NCBI RefSeq assembly: GCF_000746525.1
Contig: NZ_CP009048.1
Span: forward strand, 5,700,623 to 5,764,622
Origin: Pseudomonas alkylphenolica
GTDB lineage: Bacteria; Pseudomonadota; Gammaproteobacteria; Pseudomonadales; Pseudomonadaceae
Direction of reading: 5' to 3'
DNA length: 64,000 nucleotides
Below are positions 29,440 through 38,449 of this stretch, piece after piece. The position numbers were made by a program, and so were the translations under genes. Each line of letters starts with the position of its first letter. The first letter of the stretch is position 1. The notes below the pieces were generated by a model. It saw only the letters and a list, made by a program, of their open reading frames with translations, was not told where the DNA came from and did not search any database.

Positions 29440-29505
29440 GACAACCTCGAATAAAAAAGGGACCGACCGTACCCGCACGATGCGCCCGGCCCCATAAAAA
29501 CGGCT

Positions 29506-30516
29506 TCAGGCAGCGGCGGCGGCGAATTTTTCGTAGTAGAAGTTCGCCGGAGTAATGCCCTGTTCGCGGATGTACTGGCTGACCGCTTCGACCATCGGCG
29601 GCGGGCCACACAGGTACACATCGACATCGCCTTCGTTGAGGTGGCGCGGCTCGATGTGCTGGGTGACGTAACCCTTGAGCGGGTGCTGGCTCTCGGGGTT
29701 GGCCACGCAGGCGCTGTAACTGAAGTTGGGGATGCGTGCAGCCAGCGCCTGCAGGCGGTCAAGCTCAACCAGGTCAAAGTCGTTGGTCACGCCGTAGATC
29801 AGGTGCAGCGGATGCTCACTGCCCTCCTCGGCGATCTTTTCCAGCATCGCGGTGAACGGTGCGAGCCCGGTGCCACCTGCCAGCAGCAGCAATGGCCGGC
29901 GGATTTCACGCAGGTAGAAACTGCCCAACGGGCCAGCCAGGGTCATGCTGTCGCCAGCCTTGGCCAGACCTGTGAGGAAGCTGCTCATCAGGCCGCCCGG
30001 CACGTTGCGGATCAGGAAGCTGACCTCGCCATCCTTTTGCAGCGAGCTGAAGGAGTAAGCACGGGTCTGTTCGCTGCCAGGCACGCCGAGGTTGACGTAC
30101 TGCCCGGGCAGGAAGGCCAGGCGGCTCAAGGCATCGCCCTTGATCGACAGGGCAATGGTGCTATCGGACAGCTGGCGCACCGCGCTGATGCTGGCCTGGT
30201 AGCTGGACTGCTCGGTCTTGCACACTTGCGATGAGGCTGGAATGCGTACCACGCAATCGCTTTCAGCGCGCATCTGGCAGGTCAGTACATAACCCTGGGC
30301 GGCTTCTTCCTCGCTCAAGGCGTCTTCGATGTATTCCTGGCCCAGGTCGTAACGACCGGCTTCGGCAAAACACTTGCAGGTACCGCAGGCGCCATCACGG
30401 CAGTCCAGCGGGATGTTGATGCCCTGGCGGTAGGCGGCGTCAGCCACGGTTTCGTCAGCAGTGGCGTCAATGAAACGGGTAACCCCGTCTTCGAAATTCA
30501 AGGCGATCTTGTGCAT
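29506..30516 (-). CDS. benC: Benzoate 1,2-dioxygenase reductase component
   Basis: 336 residues: N-terminal plant-type [2Fe-2S] ferredoxin domain (CRDGACGTCKCF near 38 and CQMRAES), then a FAD domain (TRAYSFSSLQKDG) and an NAD domain (LLLAGGTGLAPFTAMLEKI, CGPPPMVEAV). It passes electrons from NADH to the BenAB oxygenase. It starts 25 bp after benB. Confidence 0.96.
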   Translation of the reverse strand: MHKIALNFEDGVTRFIDATADETVADAAYRQGINIPLDCRDGACGTCKCFAEAGRYDLGQEYIEDALSEEEAAQGYVLTCQMRAESDCVVRIPASSQVCKTEQSSYQASISAVRQLSDSTIALSIKGDALSRLAFLPGQYVNLGVPGSEQTRAYSFSSLQKDGEVSFLIRNVPGGLMSSFLTGLAKAGDSMTLAGPLGSFYLREIRRPLLLLAGGTGLAPFTAMLEKIAEEGSEHPLHLIYGVTNDFDLVELDRLQALAARIPNFSYSACVANPESQHPLKGYVTQHIEPRHLNEGDVDVYLCGPPPMVEAVSQYIREQGITPANFYYEKFAAAAA

Positions 30517-30541
30517 GGCACACCTCGCAGAAAAGCTGGAT

Positions 30542-31030
30542 TCAGATGTGGTAAACGTCGATGACCTGACGCACGTAGTCGTTCTTGAGCACTACCTTCT
30601 TGGCCTTGATCAGCGGCCGTTCGCCGCGCACATCAAGGGTGTAGAAACTGGTGCCGAAGTGACTGTCCACTGTCTTGTAGCGAAAGCTCAGGGTGTGCCA
30701 GTTGAAGCGCACCTTGCAGACGCCATCGTTCTGTTCCAGCAGTTCGATGTTGCTGATGTTGTGCGAGGTCCGGGTGTCGGGCATGGTCGCACTGGAGCGT
30801 TCGGTCTTGATCCGGAACACCCGGTCTTCCAGACCGCCACGGTTGCCGTACCAGATCAGCGAGATTTCCCGTTGCGGATCTTCGGTGAGCTGGTCGTTGT
30901 CGTCCCAGGCCGGCATCCAGAAGGTGGCGTCGGCGGCGTAGCACTCCAGCCAGTTGTCCCACTGGCTGTCGTCCAGATAACGCGCTTCTTCGTAGAGGAA
31001 ATCGCGCACTTGCTCGAAGGAAATGCTCAT
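30542..31030 (-). CDS. benB: Benzoate 1,2-dioxygenase small (beta) subunit
   Basis: 162 residues of the NTF2-like ring-hydroxylating dioxygenase beta family ([20 protein letters not shown], then [18 protein letters not shown]-terminal VIDVYHI). It is structural in the alpha3beta3 oxygenase. ATG 31028-31030 overlaps the benA stop by four bases (ATGA), so translation is coupled. Confidence 0.96.
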   Translation of the reverse strand: MSISFEQVRDFLYEEARYLDDSQWDNWLECYAADATFWMPAWDDNDQLTEDPQREISLIWYGNRGGLEDRVFRIKTERSSATMPDTRTSHNISNIELLEQNDGVCKVRFNWHTLSFRYKTVDSHFGTSFYTLDVRGERPLIKAKKVVLKNDYVRQVIDVYHI

Positions 31031-32385
31031 TGCACGGCCTCCACCGGGATCAGCTGTTGCTCGTCGGCGAGGGCCTTGAGCATGGTTTCCTGCCAGTACT
31101 TGTGTTGCAGCACGAACAGGCCTTCGTCTTCGGTACGCACACCGCTCATTTGCGGATGCAGGTCGATTTCCTGGGCAGCGGCATCGGCGCCGTCGACCCA
31201 GTGGGTTGCCCCGCGGGACATGTCGTTCCAGCCACGCCCGCCCTGGTAACCCATCTGGCACGAACGGAATTCTTCGAGGTCGTCCGGAGTGGCCATGCCA
31301 CTGACGTTGAAGAAGTCCTCGTACTGACGGATGCGCTGGGACCGGGCCTCGGCGCTCTCGCCCTTGGGCGCGATGCAGTAGATGGTGATCTCGGTCTTGT
31401 CCACGGCGATCGGCCGGGCAATACGGATCTGCGAGCTGAACTGGTCCATCAGGTACACGTTCGGGTACAGGCACAGGTTGCGCGAGTTCTCGATCATCCA
31501 GTTGGCGCGGGCCTGGCCGAAGTCGGCGGCCAGCTCGTCACGGCGCTCGAACAGCGGACGGTCCTCAGGGTTGGCCCAACGGGTCCAGAGCAGCAGGTGA
31601 CCTTTGTCGAAGGAGTAGAAACCACCACCGCTCTTGGCCCAGCCGCCAGCGCTCATGGTTTTCACTTCGCTGCCCGCCTCGCGCTGCTTGCGCTGGTTCT
31701 GGGTAGCGGCGTAGTTCCAGTGCACGGCACTGACGTGGTAGCCGTCGGCACCGTTCTCGGCGGTCAGCTTCCAGTTGCCTTCGTAGATGTAGGAGGACGA
31801 ACCGCGCAGCACTTCCAGGCCTTCTGGCGACTGATCGACGATCATGTCGATGATCTTCGCCGACTCGCCCAGATGCTCGACCAGCGGGACCACGTCCGGG
31901 TTCAGGCTGCCAAACAGGAAACCGCGATAGGACTCGAAACGGGCAACCTTGGTCAGGTCATGGGAGCCTTCACAGTTGAAGCTCGCCGGGTAGCCGGCAT
32001 CGACCGGATCCTTGACCTTGAGCAGCTTGCCGGAGTTGTTGAAGGTCCAGCCGTGAAACGGGCAGGTGTAAGACGAGCGGTTACCGCTCTTGTGCCGGCA
32101 GAGCATCGCACCGCGGTGGCTGCAGGCATTGAGGAAAGCATTGAGCACCCCGTCCTTGTTGCGCGCGATGAAAATCGGCTGGCGCCCCATGGTGGTGGTG
32201 AGGAAGTCGTTCTTTTCAGGAATCTGGCTTTCGTGGGCAAGGTACAGCCAGTTGCCTTCGAAAATGTGTTTCATCTCAAGATCGAACAGACGGGGGTCGG
32301 TGAACATCTCGCGCTTGCAGCGAAAGACGCCCTTCTCCTGATCTTCTTCAAGCAGGGAATTAAGGTAATCGAATCCCAGGGACAT
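31027..32385 (-). CDS. benA: Benzoate 1,2-dioxygenase large (alpha) subunit
   Basis: 452 residues. The Rieske centre CSHRGAMLC...CPFHGWTF is near 95-120 and the mononuclear iron site [16 protein letters not shown] near 220. It adds O2 across C1-C2 of benzoate. It is the first gene of benABCD-catBCA and is preceded by two BenR-type direct repeats. Confidence 0.97.
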   Translation of the reverse strand: MSLGFDYLNSLLEEDQEKGVFRCKREMFTDPRLFDLEMKHIFEGNWLYLAHESQIPEKNDFLTTTMGRQPIFIARNKDGVLNAFLNACSHRGAMLCRHKSGNRSSYTCPFHGWTFNNSGKLLKVKDPVDAGYPASFNCEGSHDLTKVARFESYRGFLFGSLNPDVVPLVEHLGESAKIIDMIVDQSPEGLEVLRGSSSYIYEGNWKLTAENGADGYHVSAVHWNYAATQNQRKQREAGSEVKTMSAGGWAKSGGGFYSFDKGHLLLWTRWANPEDRPLFERRDELAADFGQARANWMIENSRNLCLYPNVYLMDQFSSQIRIARPIAVDKTEITIYCIAPKGESAEARSQRIRQYEDFFNVSGMATPDDLEEFRSCQMGYQGGRGWNDMSRGATHWVDGADAAAQEIDLHPQMSGVRTEDEGLFVLQHKYWQETMLKALADEQQLIPVEAVQ

Positions 32386-32450
32386 GGCCGGGGCCTCCGT
32401 TGTTATTGTGGTCAGGCCATGTCAGGTTAGGGAGCGAGGGGCACGGCAAA

Positions 32451-32486
32451 TATCCGCTTTGTGCAGACCTTTATCCGTTTTCTGCA
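32451..32486 (-). promoter_or_regulatory. Paired BenR/XylS-type sites before benA
   Basis: Read on the minus strand, TGCAGAAAACGGATA (32486-32472) and TGCACAAAGCGGATA (32465-32451) are direct repeats 21 bp apart with a six-base spacer. Both match the TGCA-N6-GGNTA half-site known for XylS and BenR. The downstream copy is 66 bp before the benA start, where it would abut the -35 element. Confidence 0.88.
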
Positions 32487-32491
32487 AAGTG

Positions 32492-33448
32492 TCAGGAACG
32501 ACGCTTGAGGGTATCGGAGGGGAGTTCGCCGAACAGCGACTTGTAGTTTTCCGAGAAGCGGCCCAAGTGCACGAAGCCATAGTCCATGGCCAGTTCGGTG
32601 ATGCTGCGCACCGGGCAGTTGGGGTCGGCAAGGCTGGCGTGGATGCGTTCGAGCTTCTTCTGGCGGATGTAGATTTTTGGCGTGGTGCCGGCGTTGCGCT
32701 CGAACAGCGCATACAACGAACGCAGGCTCATGCTGGCCTGACGCGCCAGTTGTTCACTGCAGATATCCAGCTTGAGGTTGCCCTCGATGTAGCCGGCAAT
32801 CCGGTCGAAGGTCACCGCCTGGCTGGTCAGTGCCTCGCGACTGACGTTGGTCGGCATCAAGGTCAGCATCTTGCTGGCGACGATCTGACTGTAGTGCTCC
32901 TGCACCCGCAACAGCGGCTCGCTGGCTTCGGCTTCATGACAGACCATGGCCAGCAAGCCGGAGAAACCTTCCAGCGCCAGCAGCTGGTAATGGCTCTGGA
33001 GGAAGCGCACGCCTTCGCCGGGACGCTGCCAGCGTTGTTCATCGCAGACACTTTCCAGCAAGCGGTTGGGCAGCTTGAGAATGAATTTTTCGCAGTCGGC
33101 CGAATAGGCAAGGTCGACCGGCTCGTCCGGGTTGATCAACAGCAACTCGCCGGGCCCGAGCAAACGCTCGGCACGACCGCGCCGCCACAGGCAGTGGCCA
33201 CGCAGCAGGATCTGCAGGTGAAAGACGTTTTCCAGGGCCGGCGACATCACCCGCACTTCGCCACCGTAGCTGATCCGGCACAGATCAAGGCTGGCGAACT
33301 TGCGATGATCGAGGCACGCCTCCGGATGCCCGTAACGCGGCAGGCGGATGTTATGCACCCCCACATGCTGATTGACGTAGGTCGACACGGCATAAGGATC
33401 GGCACGATCGAAAACCCGGCTGCGCTCACTGAGCAGGGGACTCTCCAT
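32492..33448 (-). CDS. benR: AraC/XylS-family activator BenR
   Basis: 318 residues, the size of BenR/XylS. The N-terminal effector domain (AraC_binding_2 type, RLPRYGHPEACLDHRKFASL) is followed by a C-terminal double helix-turn-helix (SEQLARQASMSLRSLYALFE, then SITELAMDYGFVHLGRFSE). BenR activates ben genes with benzoate. It lies directly upstream of benA, in the same direction, with the paired operator in its 3' gap. ATG 33446-33448 gives MESPLLSERSRVF. Confidence 0.93.
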   Translation of the reverse strand: MESPLLSERSRVFDRADPYAVSTYVNQHVGVHNIRLPRYGHPEACLDHRKFASLDLCRISYGGEVRVMSPALENVFHLQILLRGHCLWRRGRAERLLGPGELLLINPDEPVDLAYSADCEKFILKLPNRLLESVCDEQRWQRPGEGVRFLQSHYQLLALEGFSGLLAMVCHEAEASEPLLRVQEHYSQIVASKMLTLMPTNVSREALTSQAVTFDRIAGYIEGNLKLDICSEQLARQASMSLRSLYALFERNAGTTPKIYIRQKKLERIHASLADPNCPVRSITELAMDYGFVHLGRFSENYKSLFGELPSDTLKRRS

Positions 33449-33538
33449 ACCAGGACACTCGTTGTAGTTATCCTGCGAGTCTAAGCGATAGCACGGGTTT
33501 TCGACCAATCCGTGGATGGACGGTGTGTTTCCAAAAGC

Positions 33539-33603
33539 ATCGCGGGGCAAGCCCGCTTCCACAGGATCAGCACAAGCCGGTGGGAGCGGGCTTGCCCCGC
33601 GAT
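33539..33603. repeat. REP pair between benF and benR
   Basis: Inverted REP units at 33539-33564 (one base differs from the core) and 33580-33603, just after the benF stop. Confidence 0.88.
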
Positions 33604-33615
33604 AGTTCGTCAGCC

Positions 33616-34869
33616 TTACAACAACGTCCAGGTGTATGTCAGGATCACCCGGTTCTCATCAATATCCGAACGGTAGTTGGACCGCGCCATGGCATTGCGC
33701 AGCCGCACCCCCAGCCCCTTCAGCACCCCGCTCTGCACCGCGTAACCAATATCCAGATCGCGTTCATGTTCCTTGCCCTCGAAGCCTTTCCCGGTATCGA
33801 CATTGTTACCCTTCAGATAGCGCACCGTTGCCGTCAGCCCCGGAACCCCCATGGCCACAAAGTCGTAGTCATAACGCACCTGCCAGGAGCGCTCATCGGC
33901 AAAAGAGAACTCATAGGTCGGTACTTCGTTGCCCAGCGGCGAAATATTCGGAAATACACGGGGAAAGGCATCTTCACCATAAATACCCTGGTAGCCGACG
34001 CTGAACGTATGCCCGCCGCGCTTGGCCGACAACAGTGAGTAGAACGCCTGGTTGTCGATATCGCCAATGCGGCTTTCGCCCTGCTCCTTGGCGCTGAAGT
34101 AGCCAAGGTTGGCACCCAGCACCCAATCACCCACCGGCTGGCTGTGTTTGAGGCCGACAAAGCCCTGTTGATAGATGTCCTCCAGACGGCCATACCAGAG
34201 GCTGAAAGTGCTGCGGTTGGCGTTGAAGCTGTAGTCGCCACCGGCAAAGTTGAAGGCATCGCTGTCGGCCTGGCGCTGCGGCAGGTGGCCGAGCATGGCG
34301 ATCAGTTTTTCATCGCCTGCCTCGTTGCGCAGGCTGGTAGAGCTCAGGTGCCCCGCCTGCAGGGTCAGGCCGCTGATTTCCGCCGAGCTGATGCTGGCGC
34401 CCTGATAGGTCGGCGGCAGCAAACGCGAGTCGTTGTACTGAAGGATCGGCAAGTTGGTTTGCAGTTCACCGACTTTCAGTTCGGTCTTTGAATAACGCAA
34501 CTTCAAGGTCGCTCCGGCGCGGCTGTATTCATCAGCCGCGCGGCCGTCATCCTGAACCGGCAGCAGGCCGGTGCCGGTGCGGTCCGGGCTGCTGTCGAGC
34601 TTGAGACCGAGCAGGCCGATGGCATCGACGCCAACGCCAATTGGTCCCGGGGTGTAGCCTGATTTGAAGTTGAGGATGAAGCCCTGCCCCCACTCCTCGG
34701 CCTTGGACTGCTTATTGGCGCCAACGATGCCGGAAAAATCACGGCTGAAGTAGTAGTTGCGCGCTTGCAGGGTGGCCGTGGCGTCCTTGAAAAAGTCAGG
34801 TTCGGCGGCCTGGGTGGTGAAACTCAGGGCGAACAAAGACAGCAACCCGATTGGACGGAGGTTGTTCAT
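33616..34869 (-). CDS. benF: OprD-family benzoate porin
   Basis: 417 residues with a signal peptide (MNNLRPIGLLSLFALSFTTQAA) and an 18-strand OprD-type outer membrane barrel: LQARNYYFSRDFSGIVG near the N-terminus, ILQYNDSRLLPPTYQGA in the middle, and a C-terminal strand ending VILTYTWTLL. OprD porins of the OpdK subgroup take up aromatic acids; location in the ben locus supports benzoate. Confidence 0.9.
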   Translation of the reverse strand: MNNLRPIGLLSLFALSFTTQAAEPDFFKDATATLQARNYYFSRDFSGIVGANKQSKAEEWGQGFILNFKSGYTPGPIGVGVDAIGLLGLKLDSSPDRTGTGLLPVQDDGRAADEYSRAGATLKLRYSKTELKVGELQTNLPILQYNDSRLLPPTYQGASISSAEISGLTLQAGHLSSTSLRNEAGDEKLIAMLGHLPQRQADSDAFNFAGGDYSFNANRSTFSLWYGRLEDIYQQGFVGLKHSQPVGDWVLGANLGYFSAKEQGESRIGDIDNQAFYSLLSAKRGGHTFSVGYQGIYGEDAFPRVFPNISPLGNEVPTYEFSFADERSWQVRYDYDFVAMGVPGLTATVRYLKGNNVDTGKGFEGKEHERDLDIGYAVQSGVLKGLGVRLRNAMARSNYRSDIDENRVILTYTWTLL

Positions 34870-34922
34870 GATGACGTGCTCTTTTTATTGTTGTTTTTGA
34901 ACTTGAGAGGTGTGGCGTTTGT

Positions 34923-34987
34923 ATCGCGGGGCAAGCCCGCTCCCACCGGTTCAACACAATCCTGTGGGAGCGGGCTTGCCCCGCGAT
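34923..34987. repeat. REP pair between benK and benF
   Basis: Inverted REP units at 34923-34949 and 34962-34987, immediately after the benK stop. Confidence 0.88.
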
Positions 34988-34991
34988 GAGG

Positions 34992-36323
34992 CTAAGCCGC
35001 CGACGGCAGCCTTGCCCCGGCCCGCGCCGAGCTGCGGCTGGCAAACACCATCATCGCCACCGCTGCCACCGCACCCGGCACCGCAAAGGCCATGAAGTTC
35101 AGCGCCAGCGGCAACTGGATCCCCAGCAACAGGCCGCCGAGGATCGGGCCGACGATTGCCCCGCTACGACCGATTCCCGAGGCCCAGCCAAGGCCGGTGG
35201 AACGGATGCCCATCGGATAGAACTGGGCAACACAGGCATACGCCAGGATCTGCGTACCGATCGTGGTCGCCCCGGCAATCGCGATCAGCAGGTACAGCAC
35301 CGGTGTCGGGCTCTTGAAGCCCAGCAGGCTGATCGACAACGCCGCCAGCGCAAAGAACACCACCAGCACGCGGTCGAGCTTGAAACGATCGCCAATCCAA
35401 CCACCACCGACAGCCCCGAAAATCGCCCCGAAGTTGAGCACCAGCAGGAAAGCCAGGCTCGATCCCAGGCCGTAACCGGCGTTGTTCATCAGTTTTGGCA
35501 GCCACGAGTTGAGGGCGTAGACCATCAACAGGCAGCAGAAGAACGCGACCCAGAGCATCAACGTACTCAGCGCCCGGCCTTCACGAAACAGCTGCGGAAC
35601 CGACCCACCGGCCTCAACACCAGTGACCACTTCCAGACGGTCGCCGGCCTGTGGCTGGTAGCTGGGTTCGACCCGTTGCAGCAACTGGCTGGCCTGTTCG
35701 GTGCGTCCCTGACGCACCAGAAAACCCAGGGACTCCGGCAGAAAACGCAGAATTAACGGCAACAGCAGCAAGGGGATGACTGCGACGTAGAACACCGACT
35801 GCCAACCGAACGCCGGCAACAACACGATACCCAGGCCGGCCGAGAGCATGCCGCCCACCGAGTAACCGCTGAACATGATCGCTACCAGGGTGCTGCGCAT
35901 CCGCTTGGGAGCGTATTCGTTCATCAGCGCCACGACGTTGGGCATTACCCCACCGATTCCCAAGCCCGCCAGGAAGCGGCAGATACCGAATTCCGTCGGG
36001 TTGCGGGCGAAGCCGTTGAGCACGGTGAAGCCACTGAAGAGGATCACGCAGATCATGATCGCCTTCTTGCGGCCGATACGGTCCGACAACGGCCCGAACA
36101 CCAGCGCGCCGAACATCATGCCGAACAGCGCGTAGCTGCCCAGGGCCCCGGCCTGCAAAGGGGTCATCCCCCATTCCTGCATCAAGGCCGGCAACACCAC
36201 GCCGTAAATGACCAGGTCGTATCCGTCGAAGATGATGATCAGCGCGCACCAGAACAGCACACGCCAGTGGAAGGTATTGAACTTCGCCTGATCGATCAGG
36301 CCATTGATATCGATAGCTCGCAT
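34992..36323 (-). CDS. benK: MFS aromatic acid:H+ symporter
   Basis: 443 residues with 12 predicted membrane segments of the AAHS family. FDGYDLVIYGVVLPALMQEW carries the family's DGxD motif in helix 1, GPLSDRIGRKKAIMICV is the MFS A motif and RFLAGLGIGGVMPNVVALMN the substrate-selective region. It imports benzoate at the inner membrane. A BenR-type paired site lies 97 bp before the start. Confidence 0.93.
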   Translation of the reverse strand: MRAIDINGLIDQAKFNTFHWRVLFWCALIIIFDGYDLVIYGVVLPALMQEWGMTPLQAGALGSYALFGMMFGALVFGPLSDRIGRKKAIMICVILFSGFTVLNGFARNPTEFGICRFLAGLGIGGVMPNVVALMNEYAPKRMRSTLVAIMFSGYSVGGMLSAGLGIVLLPAFGWQSVFYVAVIPLLLLPLILRFLPESLGFLVRQGRTEQASQLLQRVEPSYQPQAGDRLEVVTGVEAGGSVPQLFREGRALSTLMLWVAFFCCLLMVYALNSWLPKLMNNAGYGLGSSLAFLLVLNFGAIFGAVGGGWIGDRFKLDRVLVVFFALAALSISLLGFKSPTPVLYLLIAIAGATTIGTQILAYACVAQFYPMGIRSTGLGWASGIGRSGAIVGPILGGLLLGIQLPLALNFMAFAVPGAVAAVAMMVFASRSSARAGARLPSAA

Positions 36324-36419
36324 GTGGCGTGTCTCTTTTGTTGTTGTTATCGAAACCCGAAGGCGAACCTGCCGTGCAGTGTTCGCGATCTCAGGTTAGG
36401 AGCAGTACAAAAGGGCCAA

Positions 36420-36455
36420 TAGCCGTTTCCTGCGAATCGCTATCCAGTTTGCGCA
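36420..36455 (-). promoter_or_regulatory. Paired BenR/XylS-type sites before benK
   Basis: On the minus strand TGCGCAAACTGGATA (36455-36441) and CGCAGGAAACGGCTA (36434-36420) are direct repeats with a six-base spacer, 21 bp apart, as before benA. Each has one change in the TGCA half but keeps GGNTA. It starts 16 bp after the stop of the second benR-like gene. Confidence 0.75.
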
Positions 36456-36470
36456 ACGGCTGACCAGGAG

Positions 36471-37427
36471 TCAGCGATGCCGTTTGAAGGTGGCCGAGGG
36501 CAGTTCGCCAAAACGCTGGCGATAGCTTTCGGCAAAGCGCCCAAGGTGCAGGAAGCCGTAGTCCAGGGCGATCTCGGTAACGTTGCGCACCGCGCTTGCC
36601 GGGTCCTGCAGGGCGGCATGAATGCGCTCAAGCTTGCGCTGGCGCACATAGCCCTTGGGCGACAAACCGGCATGGCGCTCGAACAGTGAGTACAAGGTGC
36701 GTTCGCTGACCCGCGCGACAGTCATCAACTGGCCGACACTGATGTCCTGCTCCAGATGGGCGTCGATGTAGGCTGCCAACTGCTCGAACGAGTGGGTCTG
36801 CTGCACCGGCTCGGCACGCTGAACGTTGTTGCCGAGCAAGCTGAGCAACTTGCTGGCAACGATGCGCCCGTAATGTTCCTGGACCTGCAGCAACGAGTCG
36901 GTGGACTCCGCCTCTTCGCAGATCAACCCGAGCAAGCCGATAAAACCTTCCAGCTCACCGGTGACATGACGCGCGCTGTTGAAACGAATGCCACCCTCGG
37001 GCAACTGCCAGCGCTGTTCCAGGCAAGCTTGCTCGAGCAGGCTGACCGGCAACTTGAGGATGAACTTCTCGCAGTCGGCCGAATAGGTCAGGTCGACCGG
37101 ATCGTCCGGGTTGATCAACAGCAGCTCGCCGGGCACGTAGTGATGTTCATTGCCACGAAAACTGGACTGGCAATGGCCCTTGAGCAGAATCTGCAGGTGA
37201 TACAGCGAACCCAGGGCGGGCGAGGTAATCCGCGCCTTGCCGCCATAGCTCAAGCGGCACAGGTCGAGGCTGGCGAACTTGCGGTGGTTGATGCTCGCCT
37301 TCAGGTCGCCGGTTCTGGGCAGGCGCAGGCTATGGCCACCGACATGCTGGTTAACGTATTCGGACACGGCATAAGGGTCGGCGCGCTGAAACACACAGCT
37401 GCGCTCGCTCAACAGGTGGCTGCTCAT
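36471..37427 (-). CDS. Second BenR-like AraC/XylS-family regulator
   Basis: 318 residues, the same length as BenR at 32492 and aligning with it throughout (both have SERS-VF-RADPYAVS, HRKFASLDLCR-SYGG, LLLINPD-PVDL-YSADCEKFILKLP). The C-terminal double HTH is VGQLMTVARVSERTLYSLFE and VTEIALDYGFLHLGRFAES. It is a paralogue from duplication, divergent from the catR-type gene and directly upstream of benK, and probably controls uptake genes or shares sites with BenR. Effector unknown. Confidence 0.88.
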   Translation of the reverse strand: MSSHLLSERSCVFQRADPYAVSEYVNQHVGGHSLRLPRTGDLKASINHRKFASLDLCRLSYGGKARITSPALGSLYHLQILLKGHCQSSFRGNEHHYVPGELLLINPDDPVDLTYSADCEKFILKLPVSLLEQACLEQRWQLPEGGIRFNSARHVTGELEGFIGLLGLICEEAESTDSLLQVQEHYGRIVASKLLSLLGNNVQRAEPVQQTHSFEQLAAYIDAHLEQDISVGQLMTVARVSERTLYSLFERHAGLSPKGYVRQRKLERIHAALQDPASAVRNVTEIALDYGFLHLGRFAESYRQRFGELPSATFKRHR

Positions 37428-37540
37428 GGGCTGCCCTCTTCTTGTTCTTGCTGGACGATATCCACAGGGTCTGGTTATCCACAGGGCACCAGCTTGCGTC
37501 AGCACCCGCAGGCAGTCCAATATCTGTTGGGTAGGCAACA

Positions 37541-37555
37541 ATACCCTGGAGGTAT
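37541..37555. promoter_or_regulatory. CatM/BenM-type LysR site on the catR ribosome binding site
   Basis: ATACCCTGGAGGTAT is a perfect inverted repeat of form ATAC-N7-GTAT, the recognition sequence described for CatM and BenM of Acinetobacter. It covers the GGAGG Shine-Dalgarno of the gene starting at 37557. Confidence 0.6.
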
Positions 37556-37556
37556 C

Positions 37557-38432
37557 ATGGAACTGCGCCATCTGCGTTACTTCCGGGTGCTCGCTCAGAC
37601 CCTGAACTTCACCCGCGCCGCCGAGCAGCTGCACATTGCCCAGCCGCCTTTGAGCCGGCAAATCCGCCAGCTGGAGGAAACCCTCGGAGTCGATCTGCTT
37701 GAGCGTAGCCGTCCGCTGCGCCTGACCGAGGCCGGGCGCTACTTTTATGAACAGAGTGCAATGTTGCTCGACCAGCTCGAGCAAATTTCCGAAGGCACCC
37801 GGCGTATTGCCAACAGCGAACGCCAATGGCTGCGCATCGGCTTCGCGCCTTCGACCCTTTACGACCTGTTACCCGAGTTGATTCGCCAACTGCGCAGTAA
37901 TCAGGAGCTGGAGCTTGGCCTGCAGGAAATGATTACTCTACAGCAGGTCGAAGCCTTGAAAGCCGGACGCATCGATATCGGCTTCGGCCGCATCCACATC
38001 AAAGACCCGGCCATTGACCAGCAGGTACTGCGCGAAGACCCGCTGGTAGTCGCCCTGCCCTGCGGCCATCCGTTGATCGGCCAGCCCATCGACCTGGTGC
38101 GCCTGGCCTTTGAACCCTTCGTGCTTTACCCCGCCACCCCGCGCCCGAGCTACGCCGACCACATCATGGCGTTGTTCTCCAGTCAGGGCCTGAGCGTGCA
38201 GGTGATTCAGTGGACCAACGAACTGCAGACCGCCCTCGGGCTGGTGGCTGCCGGCCTGGGGATAACTTTGGTGCCCGCCTCGGTGCAGCGCCAGCACCGC
38301 GACGATATCGTTTACGCACCGCTGAGCGAGGCAGCGGCGGTTTCACCGATCATTCTCAGTCGCCGGGTTGGGGATAACTCGCCACAGGTCCGGCATTGCC
38401 TGAGTCTGATTGAACGCATGACCGGCCACTAG
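37557..38432 (+). CDS. catR: LysR-family regulator of the CatR/BenM group
   Basis: 291 residues. The HTH is MELRHLRYF followed by NFTRAAEQLHIAQPPLSRQI, as in CatR, CatM and BenM; the effector domain has LRIGFAPSTLYDLLPELI, ALKAGRIDIGFGRI and LQTALGLVAAGLGITLVPAS, all typical of cis,cis-muconate responders. CatR activates catBCA. Here the gene is about 9 kb from catB and divergent from the second benR-like gene, which is unlike the classical catR-catB divergent pair. GGAGG supports the ATG. Confidence 0.87.
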   Translation: MELRHLRYFRVLAQTLNFTRAAEQLHIAQPPLSRQIRQLEETLGVDLLERSRPLRLTEAGRYFYEQSAMLLDQLEQISEGTRRIANSERQWLRIGFAPSTLYDLLPELIRQLRSNQELELGLQEMITLQQVEALKAGRIDIGFGRIHIKDPAIDQQVLREDPLVVALPCGHPLIGQPIDLVRLAFEPFVLYPATPRPSYADHIMALFSSQGLSVQVIQWTNELQTALGLVAAGLGITLVPASVQRQHRDDIVYAPLSEAAAVSPIILSRRVGDNSPQVRHCLSLIERMTGH

Positions 38433-38441
38433 GGCCGGTCA
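38419..38441. terminator. Hairpin across the catR stop, convergent with hcnC
   Basis: TGACCGGCC (38419-38427), loop ACTAG holding the stop codon, GGCCGGTCA (38433-38441). It sits in the 17-bp gap between two convergent genes and may stop both transcripts, though T tracts are absent. Confidence 0.5.
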
Positions 38442-38449
38442 CGCATCGC

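Noticed and set aside
27463..29454. A 663-codon open frame on the plus strand opposite catB and benD
   Set aside because: It runs through two well-defined minus-strand genes; high GC third positions make long antisense frames common here.
24951..38432. Idea that the ben/cat locus lacks a CatR regulator
   Set aside because: The LysR gene at 37557-38432 has the CatR/BenM N-terminus and effector-domain motifs, so it is present but displaced.
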